From positions 2,356,001 through 2,420,000 of the forward strand of contig NZ_CP084463.1 of NCBI RefSeq assembly GCF_020405185.1: a stretch of 64,000 bases of DNA, in the 5' to 3' direction. Below, one piece after another: positions 28,037 through 36,346 of the stretch. The stretch's first letter is position 1; every line of letters starts with the position of its first letter. Under the pieces are notes generated by a model. That model was not told the DNA's origin and did no database searches. It worked only from the letters and a program-made list of their open reading frames with translations. Both the position numbers and the translations under genes were made by a program. The stretch is from Halomicrobium salinisoli. Lineage in GTDB: Archaea; Halobacteriota; Halobacteria; Halobacteriales; Haloarculaceae.

Positions 28037-28100
28037 TCGAGTGACTAGTTCGGTCGCGACACTCAAATCCGTGTGGGTGGCGCGCGCCGGGCCGGCCGGG

Positions 28101-29858
28101 TCAGACCGGCTCTGCCCGATCGGACTGGTCAGCGGCCGTCTCGTCCGACGGCCGCTCGCGCTCGGATCGGTCCCGGTCCGTCGCCGCCGGCAGGCAGAAC
28201 GTGACGGCCGTCCCGTCGGCGCCGGTGTCGAAGGCGACGTCGCCGTCGGAGCGCTCGACGATGGCGGTCATGAGCCAGAGCCCGACGCCGCTGGCGTGTG
28301 ACAGCGGCGCCTCCTCGCGCCGTTCGAGGACTTCGAGCTCCTCGTCGGGGATCCCCGGCCCGTCGTCGGCCACCGTCACGACCACGCGGCCGTTCTGCTG
28401 ACGGGTGCGGATCCTGACCGTCGGGTCCTGACCGTCGTTGTGGACGACGGCGTTCTCGACGGCGTTCCTGAACGCCGCCTCCAGGTCGGTCGAGGCGTGG
28501 ACCCACAGCTCCGCCGGCAGGTCGACGTCGTAGGTCGCGTCGGGGTGACACGCGCGGACCGACTCGACGCTGCTCTCCAGCAGCGACGTCACCTCGAGGT
28601 CGATGGCCTCGGTCGGCTCCTCGAGCGTCCGCTCGATGCGGCGGGCCTTGTTGGCGGTCGCCGCCAGCTCCTCGGTCGTCTCGCTGATCGTCCGCGCCAT
28701 GCGGGCCGTCTCGCCGGCCGTCCGCTCCGCGATCAGCTCGGCGTAGCCGCGGATGACCGTCAGGTCGTTGCGGATGTCGTGACGGAACACGCGGCTGAGA
28801 ACCTGCTTGGCCGTCGCGAGTTCCTTCTCCCGGTGGATCAGCTCGGTCACGTCGCGGATGACGACGAGCCGACCGCGGGTGACGCCGCCGGCGGTGACCG
28901 GCGACACGGTCACCTGGAAGTGGCGCCTGTCGCCGTCGACGAGGAGGGTGAGCGGGGTCTCGACCGGGCGGTCGTCGAGCACGCAGTCGGCGAGCGGCTC
29001 GAACTCGGCGAACAGCCGTCGCGCCGGCCGCCCGACGGCGTCGCCGTCGGTGCGGAACAGCTCCGACGCGGCGCTGTTGACGTCGACGACCACGTCGTCG
29101 TTGTCGAGGGCCACGACGGCGTCGCGCATCTCGTCGAGGGTGGCCTCCCGCACGATGGGCGCCAGCTCGACCGTCCCGTACCGGAACAGCGCCGCCCACC
29201 AGACGACGCTACCGAGGAAGAACCCGACCGGGCTCAGGTCGGCGTGGGGCGCCAGCGGGAACGCGCCGAACACGTCGTAGGCGAACGGGACGGTGACGAG
29301 GTGACCGATCAGCAGCGCGATCCCCTGGCGACGAGAGAGGCCCCCGGACCGCAGCACGTCGCGGGCCAGCCAGAGCGCCGCTCCCTCGGAGAGCAGGAAC
29401 CAGTAGGCGGCCGCGACGGTGAACGCGGGTCCGTGAGCGACGTCGATCGTCCCGTGCGGGGCCGTCCGGGTCGCCTCCCCCCAGATCAGCGAGTGAGCGG
29501 GATTGGTGAACGCCACTATCGAGAGCCCGACGGGAATCGCCAGCCAGGCGGCCAGGCGGCGTCGGGTCAGTTCGATCCGCCGGCCGCGAACGTACTCGGC
29601 GACGAGGAACGCCCATCCCAGCACCGTCGTACTGAGGAAGACGACCGCGAAGCTGTTGAGCGTCCGCGCCAGGGCCGCGCTCTCGACGATCAACCGGAGG
29701 CCCACGACGATCGACCACCCGGCCCAGCCGACGACGGTGATCACGAACCCCCTCGCACCGGGGCGCGTGAGGTTGTTCCGCGCCAGCACGACCAGCGCCG
29801 CCGCTGGGATCGAGAGGAAAGCTAACACGCCACCGATGAGTTCCGTCGGCGCTGCCAT
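28101..29858 (-). CDS. membrane sensor histidine kinase (7TM-PAS-HisKA-HATPase)
   Basis: The 585-residue protein has a seven-helix N-terminal module (residues 1-230) with a conserved NPAHSLIWG loop. This is the histidine-kinase 7TM type (compare His-kinase_7TM). A PAS domain follows (about 238-340, MRDAVVALDNDDVVVDVNSAASELF). The phospho-acceptor is His360 in VFRHDIRNDLTVIRGYAELI. The ATPase region has AFRNAVENAVVHN, DDGPGIPDEE and SGVGLWLMTAIVERSDG. There is no adjacent response regulator. It separates carB from carA and shows no sign of being part of that pathway. A short AT-rich region at 29890-29935 may hold its promoter. Confidence 0.88.
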   Translation of the reverse strand: MAAPTELIGGVLAFLSIPAAALVVLARNNLTRPGARGFVITVVGWAGWSIVVGLRLIVESAALARTLNSFAVVFLSTTVLGWAFLVAEYVRGRRIELTRRRLAAWLAIPVGLSIVAFTNPAHSLIWGEATRTAPHGTIDVAHGPAFTVAAAYWFLLSEGAALWLARDVLRSGGLSRRQGIALLIGHLVTVPFAYDVFGAFPLAPHADLSPVGFFLGSVVWWAALFRYGTVELAPIVREATLDEMRDAVVALDNDDVVVDVNSAASELFRTDGDAVGRPARRLFAEFEPLADCVLDDRPVETPLTLLVDGDRRHFQVTVSPVTAGGVTRGRLVVIRDVTELIHREKELATAKQVLSRVFRHDIRNDLTVIRGYAELIAERTAGETARMARTISETTEELAATANKARRIERTLEEPTEAIDLEVTSLLESSVESVRACHPDATYDVDLPAELWVHASTDLEAAFRNAVENAVVHNDGQDPTVRIRTRQQNGRVVVTVADDGPGIPDEELEVLERREEAPLSHASGVGLWLMTAIVERSDGDVAFDTGADGTAVTFCLPAATDRDRSERERPSDETAADQSDRAEPV

Positions 29859-30035
29859 CCGGCTGTCCTGCTCCGTGAATACGCACCTATCGACAAGTAT
29901 CCACCGATAATTTTACTGAACGAAGGAAAGAACCAACGCGCCGAGCCGGGCGAGTCGCACGGGAGTGGCACCGGACGGCGTCTCGGCCAGGTCGCGAGTC
30001 CGTCTCGCGGTCGTCGAACGAGCGGAGCGGGCGGC

Positions 30036-31082
30036 CTACTCCTCGGCCATCGCCAGCACGTCGTCGAAGAAGTTCTTCGAGTCGTTGGGGCCGGGGTTGG
30101 CCTCGGGGTGGTACTGGCGGGTGATGATGTCGAGGTCGTCGTTCTCCAGCCCCTCGGGGGTGTCGTCGTTGACGTTGATCTGGGTGACCTCGAGCTTCTC
30201 GCCGGGGTCGGCGACGGTGTAACCGTGGTTCTGGGTGGTCATGACCACGCGGTCGGTCCGGAGGTCGCGGACGGGCTGGTTGACGCCGCGGTGGCCGAAC
30301 TCCATCTTCTCGGTGTCGCCGCCGAGCGCGTTGGCGACGACCTGCTGGCCCAGGCAGATGCCGGCCAGCGGGACCTCACCGACCTTCTGTTCGACGAGCT
30401 CGCCGGTCTGCTCGAAGTTGACGGGGTCGCCGGGACCGTTCGAGATGAACAGGACGTCCGGGTCCAGTTCCTCGACGTCCCCGGGGGTGGCGTCGTAAGG
30501 CAGGACGTGGACGGTGGCGTCGCGCTCGACGAGGGACTCGACGATGGAGCCCTTGGCGCCGCAGTCGATCAGCGCGACGGACGGGCCCTCGCCCTCGGCG
30601 TTGTGGAGTTCGTGCTCGTCGACGCTGACCTGCGCGCCGATGTCGGTGTGGTCGGACATGTGCTTGCACTGGGCCAGCTGTTCGAGGGCCTCCTCCTCGC
30701 TGGCGTCCGGGCCGGCGGAGATACCGCACTTCATCGCGCCCTCGTCGCGGATCTCGGTGACGACGTCGCGGGTGTCGACGTGGTCGACGGCGGGGACGCC
30801 CTCGCTTGCGAGCCACTCGGCGACGTCGTCGGTGAACTCGCGGGCGACCGACGCGCGGGGGTGGACGCGGTCGGACTCGAAGCGCTCCTCCCGGACGCCG
30901 TAGTTGCCGATCAGCGGGTAGGAGAACGTCAGGACCTGTTCCTCGTAGCTGGGGTCGGTCAGGCTCTCCTCGTAGCCGGTGTAGGCCGTCGTGAACACGA
31001 TCTCGCCGCGAGCGGTGCCCGGGGCGCGGCAGCGGCCCTCGATAACGCGCTCGCCCTCCAGTGCGACGTATGCGTCCGTCAT
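30036..31082 (-). CDS. carA: carbamoyl-phosphate synthase small (glutaminase) subunit
   Basis: The 348-residue subunit hydrolyses glutamine and passes ammonia to CarB. The N-terminal domain starts AYVALEGERVIEGRCRAPGTARGEIVFTTAYTGYEESLTDPSYEEQVLTF, as in all CarA. The class I glutaminase domain holds the nucleophile Cys in LAGICLGQQVVANALGG (near residue 240) and the His/Glu pair in QYHPEANPGPND. The length is normal. It is divergent from the Lrp gene, with 102 bases between the two starts. A TATA-like CCTTATCAC (forward 31107-31115) lies about 28 bases before the ATG, so the transcript is probably leaderless. Confidence 0.96.
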   Translation of the reverse strand: MTDAYVALEGERVIEGRCRAPGTARGEIVFTTAYTGYEESLTDPSYEEQVLTFSYPLIGNYGVREERFESDRVHPRASVAREFTDDVAEWLASEGVPAVDHVDTRDVVTEIRDEGAMKCGISAGPDASEEEALEQLAQCKHMSDHTDIGAQVSVDEHELHNAEGEGPSVALIDCGAKGSIVESLVERDATVHVLPYDATPGDVEELDPDVLFISNGPGDPVNFEQTGELVEQKVGEVPLAGICLGQQVVANALGGDTEKMEFGHRGVNQPVRDLRTDRVVMTTQNHGYTVADPGEKLEVTQINVNDDTPEGLENDDLDIITRQYHPEANPGPNDSKNFFDDVLAMAEE

Positions 31083-31147
31083 TACGAGATGCGTACATTC
31101 TTCCCGGTGATAAGGATTGCTTTCGAAGTCGCGTTACGAATTTCGCA
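31083..31147. promoter_or_regulatory. carA/lrp divergent control region with two operator-like motifs
   Basis: TACGAGATGCGTA (31083-31095) ends right at the carA start codon, and TACGAATTTCGCA (31135-31147) lies upstream of the carA TATA box and before lrp. Both match TACGANNTNCGNA, the motif found three times at carB. They are 52 bases apart, five helical turns. The arrangement suggests binding by a multimeric Lrp that controls carA and itself. No clear TATA box for lrp is visible. Confidence 0.65.
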
Positions 31148-31184
31148 ATCCTCAAGTGCCGACCGCCAGAAGTATTCGACCTCA

Positions 31185-31604
31185 ATGGACGACCTCGACC
31201 GAGAGATCCTGGGCATCCTCCGGCGGGACTCCCGAACCCCCTACACGGAGATCGCGGACCGGGTGGGCACCTCCGAGGGGACCGTCCGCAACCGCGTGGA
31301 ACGGCTCATCGACGAGGGCGTCATCGAGCGGTTCACCATCGCTACGCAGACGGGGAACGTCAAAGCGATGATCGAGGTCAGCGTCGACGTCGACGTCGAC
31401 ACCCACGCCGTCAGCGGACAGATCGCCGAGTGGCCGGAGGTCGACTTCGTCTGGCAGGTCTCCGGCGAGGAGGACATCGTCTTCGTCGCCGACTGCGCCG
31501 ACACCCAGGGCGTCAACGACCTGATCACCCAGGCCCGGGAGCTCGAGGAGGTCGTGAGCACCAAAACGCGCCTGATTCTGAACGAGCAGCTGGGCGGGCA
31601 GTGA
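31185..31604 (+). CDS. Lrp/AsnC-family transcriptional regulator
   Basis: The 139-residue protein has an N-terminal helix-turn-helix (MDDLDREILGILRRDSRTPYTEIADRVGTSEGTVRNRVERLIDEGVI) and a C-terminal ligand-binding RAM domain (about 60-139) with the ending LEEVVSTKTRLILNEQLGG. It is a standard, complete Lrp protein. It lies back to back with carA, and such regulators commonly sit beside carA in haloarchaea. The operator-like motifs around carA and carB suggest these are its targets. The effector (perhaps an amino acid such as arginine or glutamine, or a nucleotide) is unknown. The frame is open 359 codons upstream, antisense to carA; the ATG at 31185 is the family start. Confidence 0.9.
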   Translation: MDDLDREILGILRRDSRTPYTEIADRVGTSEGTVRNRVERLIDEGVIERFTIATQTGNVKAMIEVSVDVDVDTHAVSGQIAEWPEVDFVWQVSGEEDIVFVADCADTQGVNDLITQARELEEVVSTKTRLILNEQLGGQ

Positions 31605-31715
31605 CGGTCTCCGCGCTCTGAAGCGTGCGAACGACGGCTTCGAGGCCACGTCCGGTTCCGTTCGCTCGTCCGCGGCCGGAGCGGGATTCTTTTCCATTGA
31701 GCGACAAATGGTCGT

Positions 31716-32630
31716 ATGCAGATTCTGCCCGACTTCCTCGCCCGTCTGCTCGGGACCTACGCGGACCTCATCTCGAACATCGTCGAGTTTCTCGTCATCG
31801 CGGTCACGCTGTACCTGACCGGGCGCCTGCTCGTCGAGACGTTCGGTCGGTGGGCGCTCGACCACTGGGACTTCGACGCCACGATGGCCGACGGGCTGAT
31901 GAGCTTCTTCCGGCTGGCCGTCGTGTTGCTGGCGGTGGTCGTCGGCGCCAGCGCGGCCGACTTCCGCGGGGCCCTGGCCGGGTCGGCGCTGATCGCCGGC
32001 GGCGTGACGCTCGCGATCGGTCTGGGCGCGCAGGACGTGCTGTCGAACTTCGTCGCGGGCGCGTTCCTGGTACAGGACCCGGATATCAACATCGGCGACC
32101 GGATCCAGTGGGAGGACCAGGAGGGCATCATCGACGGGATCGACCTCCGGGTCACGCGGATCAAGACGCTCAACAACGAGGTCATCATCGTCCCGAACAG
32201 CGAGCTGTCGACGACCGTCCTGACCAACCTCACCGCGCACGACCCGGTGGGGTTCTCCTACGACTTCGCGATGCAGCACGACGAGCTCCAGGAGTCGATG
32301 ACGCTGATCCGGCGGGTCGCCGAGGAGCAGGAGGAACTGCTCGACACGCCGGGGCCGGTGGTCCGCGTCACGGACCTCCTCGAGTCGGAGGTGGTCGTGA
32401 CCGTCCGCGCGTTCTTCCCGCAGGAGCTGCGCTCCCAGCGCGCGCGCATCCGGACGAAGTTCTTCAGGCGCGTGATCGAGCGCTGCCACGAGGAGGGCGT
32501 CGAGCTGAACCAGTCGAGCATCCAGGAGCTGACCGGCGGCATCACCGTCGACCCGGCGGACGACGACCGGATCGGCGTGGAGTCCGACGGAGGCCGGGCG
32601 GGGGCGGACGGTACGCGTGAGGACGACTGA
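31716..32630 (+). CDS. MscS-family mechanosensitive ion channel
   Basis: The 304-residue protein is a short MscS. It has three membrane helices (about 14-40, 63-82, 88-125). The last forms the pore (ALAGSALIAGGVTLAIGLGAQDVLSNFVAGAFL). The beta domain has INIGDRIQWEDQEGIIDGIDLRVTRIKTLNNEVIIVPNSEL, and an alpha/beta cytoplasmic domain and an acidic tail follow. It opens under membrane tension to release solutes. It is clearly different in sequence from the 14313-15536 channel, so the two are old paralogues rather than a recent copy. A TATA-like TTCTTTTCC lies about 25 bases before the ATG. Confidence 0.88.
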   Translation: MQILPDFLARLLGTYADLISNIVEFLVIAVTLYLTGRLLVETFGRWALDHWDFDATMADGLMSFFRLAVVLLAVVVGASAADFRGALAGSALIAGGVTLAIGLGAQDVLSNFVAGAFLVQDPDINIGDRIQWEDQEGIIDGIDLRVTRIKTLNNEVIIVPNSELSTTVLTNLTAHDPVGFSYDFAMQHDELQESMTLIRRVAEEQEELLDTPGPVVRVTDLLESEVVVTVRAFFPQELRSQRARIRTKFFRRVIERCHEEGVELNQSSIQELTGGITVDPADDDRIGVESDGGRAGADGTREDD

Positions 32631-32657
32631 CGGCGAGGGATCGACGAGACGGCGGCC

Positions 32658-33374
32658 TCAGCGCTCGCGCTTCGCTTCTGTGGTCTCGACGTCGACGCGC
32701 GGGTCCCCCTCCAGTTCCTGCGGCGGCATCCACCCCTTCCACCGGTGAATCCGGGCGTAGAGCGGTCGCACGACCCGGTCGAGCGCCGTCTCCTTGACCA
32801 CGGGCTCGACGCGGGACTCTCGGATCGCCTCGACGACGCTCTCCGGGGTCAGTTCGTCCGCGTACACGCGGGTGAACGCCCGCCCGACCTCGACGGGGTA
32901 GTGGGCGTCGCTGCCGGCGACCATCGGGAGGTCCCGCTGGGTCGCGAGCGCGCGCACGTCCTCGTGGTTCTCCAGGTGTTTGCCGTTGATCTCGACGGCG
33001 TCGAAGTCGGCGCCGCTCCCCGGGAGCGTCCCGTTGCGGTAGGGGTGGGCCATGATCGCCGCGCAGTCCCGCCGGTGAGCCAGCGCGACGGTCTCCTCCG
33101 GGGTCAGTTGCCCCTGGGCCGTGACCTCCGGCGGGTCGGGCCCGACGACCAGGACGTGTCCGCGGGTCGTCGAGACCTCGATGCCCGGGATCGGCGTCAC
33201 GTCGACCGTCTCGTCGTACCAGCAGTAGTCGTGGTTCGTCGCGGCCACGCCGTCGAGGCCGCGCCGGCGGGCGACCAGCGCGTGCAGGCGCGCGCCCACC
33301 GGGTCGTACGGCGTCGGCCGGCCCGGGAAGCCGTGGAAGAACCGCGTGTGGGTGTGGAGGTCGACCTCGTACAC
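32658..33374 (-). CDS. PHP-domain metal-dependent phosphoesterase
   Basis: The 238-residue protein carries all the PHP metal-ligand motifs: DLHTHTRFF (residues 5-13), TNHDY, GIEVSTTRGH, MAHPYRNG and GSDAHYP. It has the compact TrpH/YciV-like layout. Such enzymes hydrolyse phosphate esters or nucleotides using two or three metal ions; the substrate here is not known. It is divergent from the lipid-kinase-like gene, with 53 bases between the starts, in which ACTTTTACTTTC is a plausible promoter. No residue of the motifs is missing. Confidence 0.85.
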   Translation of the reverse strand: MYEVDLHTHTRFFHGFPGRPTPYDPVGARLHALVARRRGLDGVAATNHDYCWYDETVDVTPIPGIEVSTTRGHVLVVGPDPPEVTAQGQLTPEETVALAHRRDCAAIMAHPYRNGTLPGSGADFDAVEINGKHLENHEDVRALATQRDLPMVAGSDAHYPVEVGRAFTRVYADELTPESVVEAIRESRVEPVVKETALDRVVRPLYARIHRWKGWMPPQELEGDPRVDVETTEAKRER

Positions 33375-33427
33375 GCCATACCTATAGGCGCAGCTACACT
33401 TTTACTTTCGCCTCCCGTAGTCGGGGC

Positions 33428-34342
33428 ATGGTACCTTCGGCGGAACCGTCCGGCGACGGGCGGCGCGTACTGGTCTACAACCCCGACGCCGGCAGCGGCG
33501 ACCACGGCGACCGGGTGCGGTCGCTGGCGGCCGACCACGGCTTCGAGGTGCGCGAGACGGACTCCGCAGAGGACGTCGTCGACACCGCGGCGGTCGCCGC
33601 CGGGGAGGCGGACGTCGTCGCGGCCGGCGGCGGCGACGGGACGCTCACCCGGGTCGTCCGCGGCATCGACCGCGCCGACGCCTTCGGGAACGTGTGCTTC
33701 GCCGCCGTCCCGCTGGGGACCGGGAACAACTTCGCGGGCAACGTCGGCGTCGCTGACGTCGAGGCCGCGTTCGCCCTCGTCGAGGACGGGGAGCGCCGCC
33801 GGATCGACGTGGGTACCGTCGACGGGATGCCCTTCCTCAACTCCGTCGTCGCCGGGCTGACGGCCGAGTCCAGCGCCGCGACCGGCTCCGGGGAGAAGGA
33901 GCGGTGGGGCGTGCTCGCCTACGCGATGCAGACCGCGCGCACCGCCCGGGAGTTCGACGGGCTGACGCTGACCGTCGAACCGGAGGGCGAGGATCCGCGG
34001 GAGGTGACGGCCTCCGTCGTCCTCGTCGGGAACGGCCGGCGCGTCCCCCGGGGCGGCCGGAGCCAGGCCGACATGGAGGACGGGCGCCTCGACGTGACCA
34101 TCTTCGAGGACGTCGGCGTCCTCGACCTCGTCGAGGACTCGATCCACGAGGCCCTGGGCGACCAGCCCGAGGGCGTCGAGCACTTCACGACCCACCGGCT
34201 GAACGTGGACATCGACGGGGACCACGACAGCGTCAGCGTCGACGGCGAGATTCTGACCGCCGAGCACCTCTCGTTCGGCGTCCGCGAGCGGGTCCTCGAA
34301 CTGCCCGTCGGGGAGTCGTACGATCCGCACCCCGGCGAGTGA
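33428..34342 (+). CDS. diacylglycerol/lipid kinase family protein (YegS/BmrU type)
   Basis: The 304-residue protein has the kinase N-terminal domain (VLVYNPDAGSGDHGDRVRSLAADHGFEVRET) and the nucleotide-binding motif AAGGGDGTLTRVVRG (about 66-80), then VPLGTGNNFAGNVG. The C-terminal beta sandwich contains RVPRGGRSQADMEDGRLDVTIFEDV and VDGEILTA. It would phosphorylate a lipid or related alcohol. Archaeal ether-lipid or isoprenoid substrates are conceivable, but none can be named. It follows the divergent PHP gene and precedes a convergent dockerin gene. The start at 33428 lies close to the promoter, so the leader is short. Confidence 0.85.
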   Translation: MVPSAEPSGDGRRVLVYNPDAGSGDHGDRVRSLAADHGFEVRETDSAEDVVDTAAVAAGEADVVAAGGGDGTLTRVVRGIDRADAFGNVCFAAVPLGTGNNFAGNVGVADVEAAFALVEDGERRRIDVGTVDGMPFLNSVVAGLTAESSAATGSGEKERWGVLAYAMQTARTAREFDGLTLTVEPEGEDPREVTASVVLVGNGRRVPRGGRSQADMEDGRLDVTIFEDVGVLDLVEDSIHEALGDQPEGVEHFTTHRLNVDIDGDHDSVSVDGEILTAEHLSFGVRERVLELPVGESYDPHPGE

Positions 34343-34378
34343 CCGCCGGCCGAGCGGCGGGTTCGGTACCGGTCGGCC

Positions 34379-35023
34379 TCAGACCCGCTCGAACAGCGCC
34401 ACCACGTCGGCCCGGTCCACGTCCCCGTCCAGGTCGAAGTCGTAGGCGTCGACTCGCCTCGCGACCGCCGGGTCGTCGCGGTGCTCGTAGAACTGCACCA
34501 CGTCGGCGTAGTCGGTCTCCCCGTTGCCGTTGAGGTCCTCGTACAGGCCGTCGCCGTCGGGGTCCCGGGGCGCCGTCCCGTCGATCGCTGCGGGCTCGCC
34601 CGGCGGGTCTGCGACGACCTCGCCGTGGGCGAGACTGCCGATCTGGGGGTGGGAATCACGATCCGACCGGAAAATGAACACTTCGAACGGCGAACCGACG
34701 TCGATCTCCGTCAGATCGACCGTCGCAACGGCTCGGCCCTGTGGACCGACGGTTGCGGTCGGTGAATACAGAAATATCTCTCGGTCGCTGGTACTCCGAA
34801 GCTCCACTTTGAGTTCTGTTCCCTCGTGACACGTCGTGTGGATCGGAATCTCGACGCCCGCGGCGCTGGGAACCTCGACTTTCGGTTCGCCGCCACCCGT
34901 GCGCGCGTTCGTCGCGACGCTTGCCGAGCACTCGTCTGTGGCAGCGGCCGCGCTGCCGGCCGCGCCGATCACCGACACGCCACAGGCCGCGAGGAGGCCG
35001 CGTCTGGTCCACTCTCTCGTCAT
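34379..35023 (-). CDS. Tat-exported protein with C-terminal dockerin-like module
   Basis: The 214-residue protein begins with a twin-arginine signal peptide (TRRGLLAACGVSVIGAAGSAAAA, cleavage near residue 28). A beta-rich domain of about 110 residues follows, with two cysteines and no recognised family. The last 60 residues or so form a dockerin-like pair of calcium-binding loops: DPDGDGLYEDLNGNGETDYADVV and DFDLDGDVDRADVVALF. The module is closely similar to those of the three enzymes at 41755-45913. A TATA-like GTTTAATTTCGG (forward 35051-35062) lies about 30 bases before the ATG. The role is unknown; it may be a non-catalytic binding or adhesion protein. Confidence 0.75.
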   Translation of the reverse strand: MTREWTRRGLLAACGVSVIGAAGSAAAATDECSASVATNARTGGGEPKVEVPSAAGVEIPIHTTCHEGTELKVELRSTSDREIFLYSPTATVGPQGRAVATVDLTEIDVGSPFEVFIFRSDRDSHPQIGSLAHGEVVADPPGEPAAIDGTAPRDPDGDGLYEDLNGNGETDYADVVQFYEHRDDPAVARRVDAYDFDLDGDVDRADVVALFERV

Positions 35024-35173
35024 TCGTTTAATCTGTTTTCACAAGTCCGAAATTAAACCTCCGGAACGCGAGCAGTCGGGTGGTTTCCGTGGCGCTCGCG
35101 GTCGCTCGGATCCACTGCCTGTCGGGCGTCCGCAGTCGAAGGGAGTAATACGGGCCTCTGCGTCGGTGCGTGT

Positions 35174-35740
35174 ATGGCCGACGACCAGGTCGAGCACGAG
35201 AACGCGCTGCAGGACGTCATCGCCGTCGACGAGAACGACGAGCCGCAGGGGACCGTCAACCGGCTGGACGCCCACACCGGGGACGGCGTCCGCCACCGCG
35301 CCTTCACCGTGCTGCTGTTCGACGGCGAGGGCAACGTCCTGCTGGCCCAGCGCGCCCACGACAAGCGCCTCTGGGACACCTACTGGGACGGGACCGTCGC
35401 CTCCCACCCGGTCGAGGGACAGACCCAGGCGGAGGCCGCCCGGGAGCGCCTCGAGGAGGAACTGGGGATCACGCCCGACCAGTACACCGACCTGCGGGTG
35501 ACCGACCGCTTCGAGTACAAGCGCTACTACGAGAACAGCGGCGTCGAGTGGGAGGTCTGCGCCGTCCTCCAGGCGACCCTGCACGACGCGGCGCTTTCCC
35601 CCGACCCCGAGGAGGTCGCCGGTCTCATGTGGGTCCCCTACGAGCGCCTCCACGAGAACCCGAAGTTCTACCGGCAGCTCCGGCTGTGTCCCTGGTTCGA
35701 GATCGCGATGCGACGGGACACCGAGTCCGGCGGCGAGTAG
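35174..35740 (+). CDS. type-1 isopentenyl-diphosphate isomerase-like Nudix protein
   Basis: The 188-residue protein has the IDI-1 layout: metal His in VRHRAFTVLLFDGEGNVLLAQRA and TYWDGTVASHP, a Nudix-like helix EGQTQAEAARERLEEELGI, and the catalytic Glu region VEWEVC (Glu127 aligning with Glu116 of the E. coli enzyme). The catalytic cysteine of that enzyme (Cys67, in VCGHP) is replaced by Ala76 (VASHP). In the known family this cysteine is required, so isomerase activity is doubtful unless another residue takes over. Haloarchaea often also carry a type-2 isomerase. A TATA-like GTAATAC lies about 25 bases before the ATG. Confidence 0.75.
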   Translation: MADDQVEHENALQDVIAVDENDEPQGTVNRLDAHTGDGVRHRAFTVLLFDGEGNVLLAQRAHDKRLWDTYWDGTVASHPVEGQTQAEAARERLEEELGITPDQYTDLRVTDRFEYKRYYENSGVEWEVCAVLQATLHDAALSPDPEEVAGLMWVPYERLHENPKFYRQLRLCPWFEIAMRRDTESGGE

Positions 35741-35772
35741 TCGCGGCGGCAGTCGGTTCTCACTGCGATCTA

Positions 35773-36123
35773 TCACCCGCTCCGGGCGCGGACGGCCGAC
35801 CAGACGGCCACGGCGCCCAGGGCGAAGGCGGGCACCAGCGGGAGGACGAGGTAGGCGTCCCGCAGCGAGAGCCCGAGCGACTCGACGAACGACTGAGCGG
35901 TCGGCAGCGCGACCAGCGATACCGGGATCACGAGGAAGGCCACGACGACGGTGGCGACGAGGATCCAGCCCCGCCAGTCGAACTCGCGCTCGCCCGTCGC
36001 CGGCGGCTCGCCGCTCGGCCGGTGGACGTACCCGCCGTCGCCGTCCGTCGCCGCGTCCCCGCCGTCGGCTCCGGCGCGGTCGCTGTCCGTCCGAGTCCCG
36101 CGGGCGCCGTTCGCGTCGGTCAC
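35773..36123 (-). CDS. small two-helix membrane protein
   Basis: The 116-residue protein has a polar acidic N-terminus of about 50 residues, then two membrane helices (about 51-72 and 88-110) joined by PTAQSFVESLGLSLRDAY, ending WSAVRARSG. The composition is clearly membrane-protein-like, with a disordered cytoplasmic tail. I do not recognise a family. It lies convergent to the IDI-like gene, with 32 bases between their stops. The gap before the next gene (36124-36346) holds nothing I can call beyond promoter-like sequence. Confidence 0.5.
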   Translation of the reverse strand: MTDANGARGTRTDSDRAGADGGDAATDGDGGYVHRPSGEPPATGEREFDWRGWILVATVVVAFLVIPVSLVALPTAQSFVESLGLSLRDAYLVLPLVPAFALGAVAVWSAVRARSG

Positions 36124-36346
36124 GCTGCCCCCCGGTCGCGGTCGGGACCGATGCCGGGCCCCCCGTCGTGGGTGCGCCTGACGCTCTCCATACGCACCCG
36201 TCGGGCGAGCGGGCGGTTAAGCGTTGGCGTCGGCGGCGGTCCGTCGCGGGGTCGCGACCGCCCCCGACCGCGACGGGCCGACCGTCCGGATTCGGCCGGG
36301 CGACGGCTCCAGTAGCCTCTTTACCTGCGGGACCCCGAGAGGGAGT

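Noticed and set aside
30108..31184. A 359-codon N-terminal extension of the Lrp gene
   Set aside because: It is antisense to carA. The Lrp family start is at 31185.
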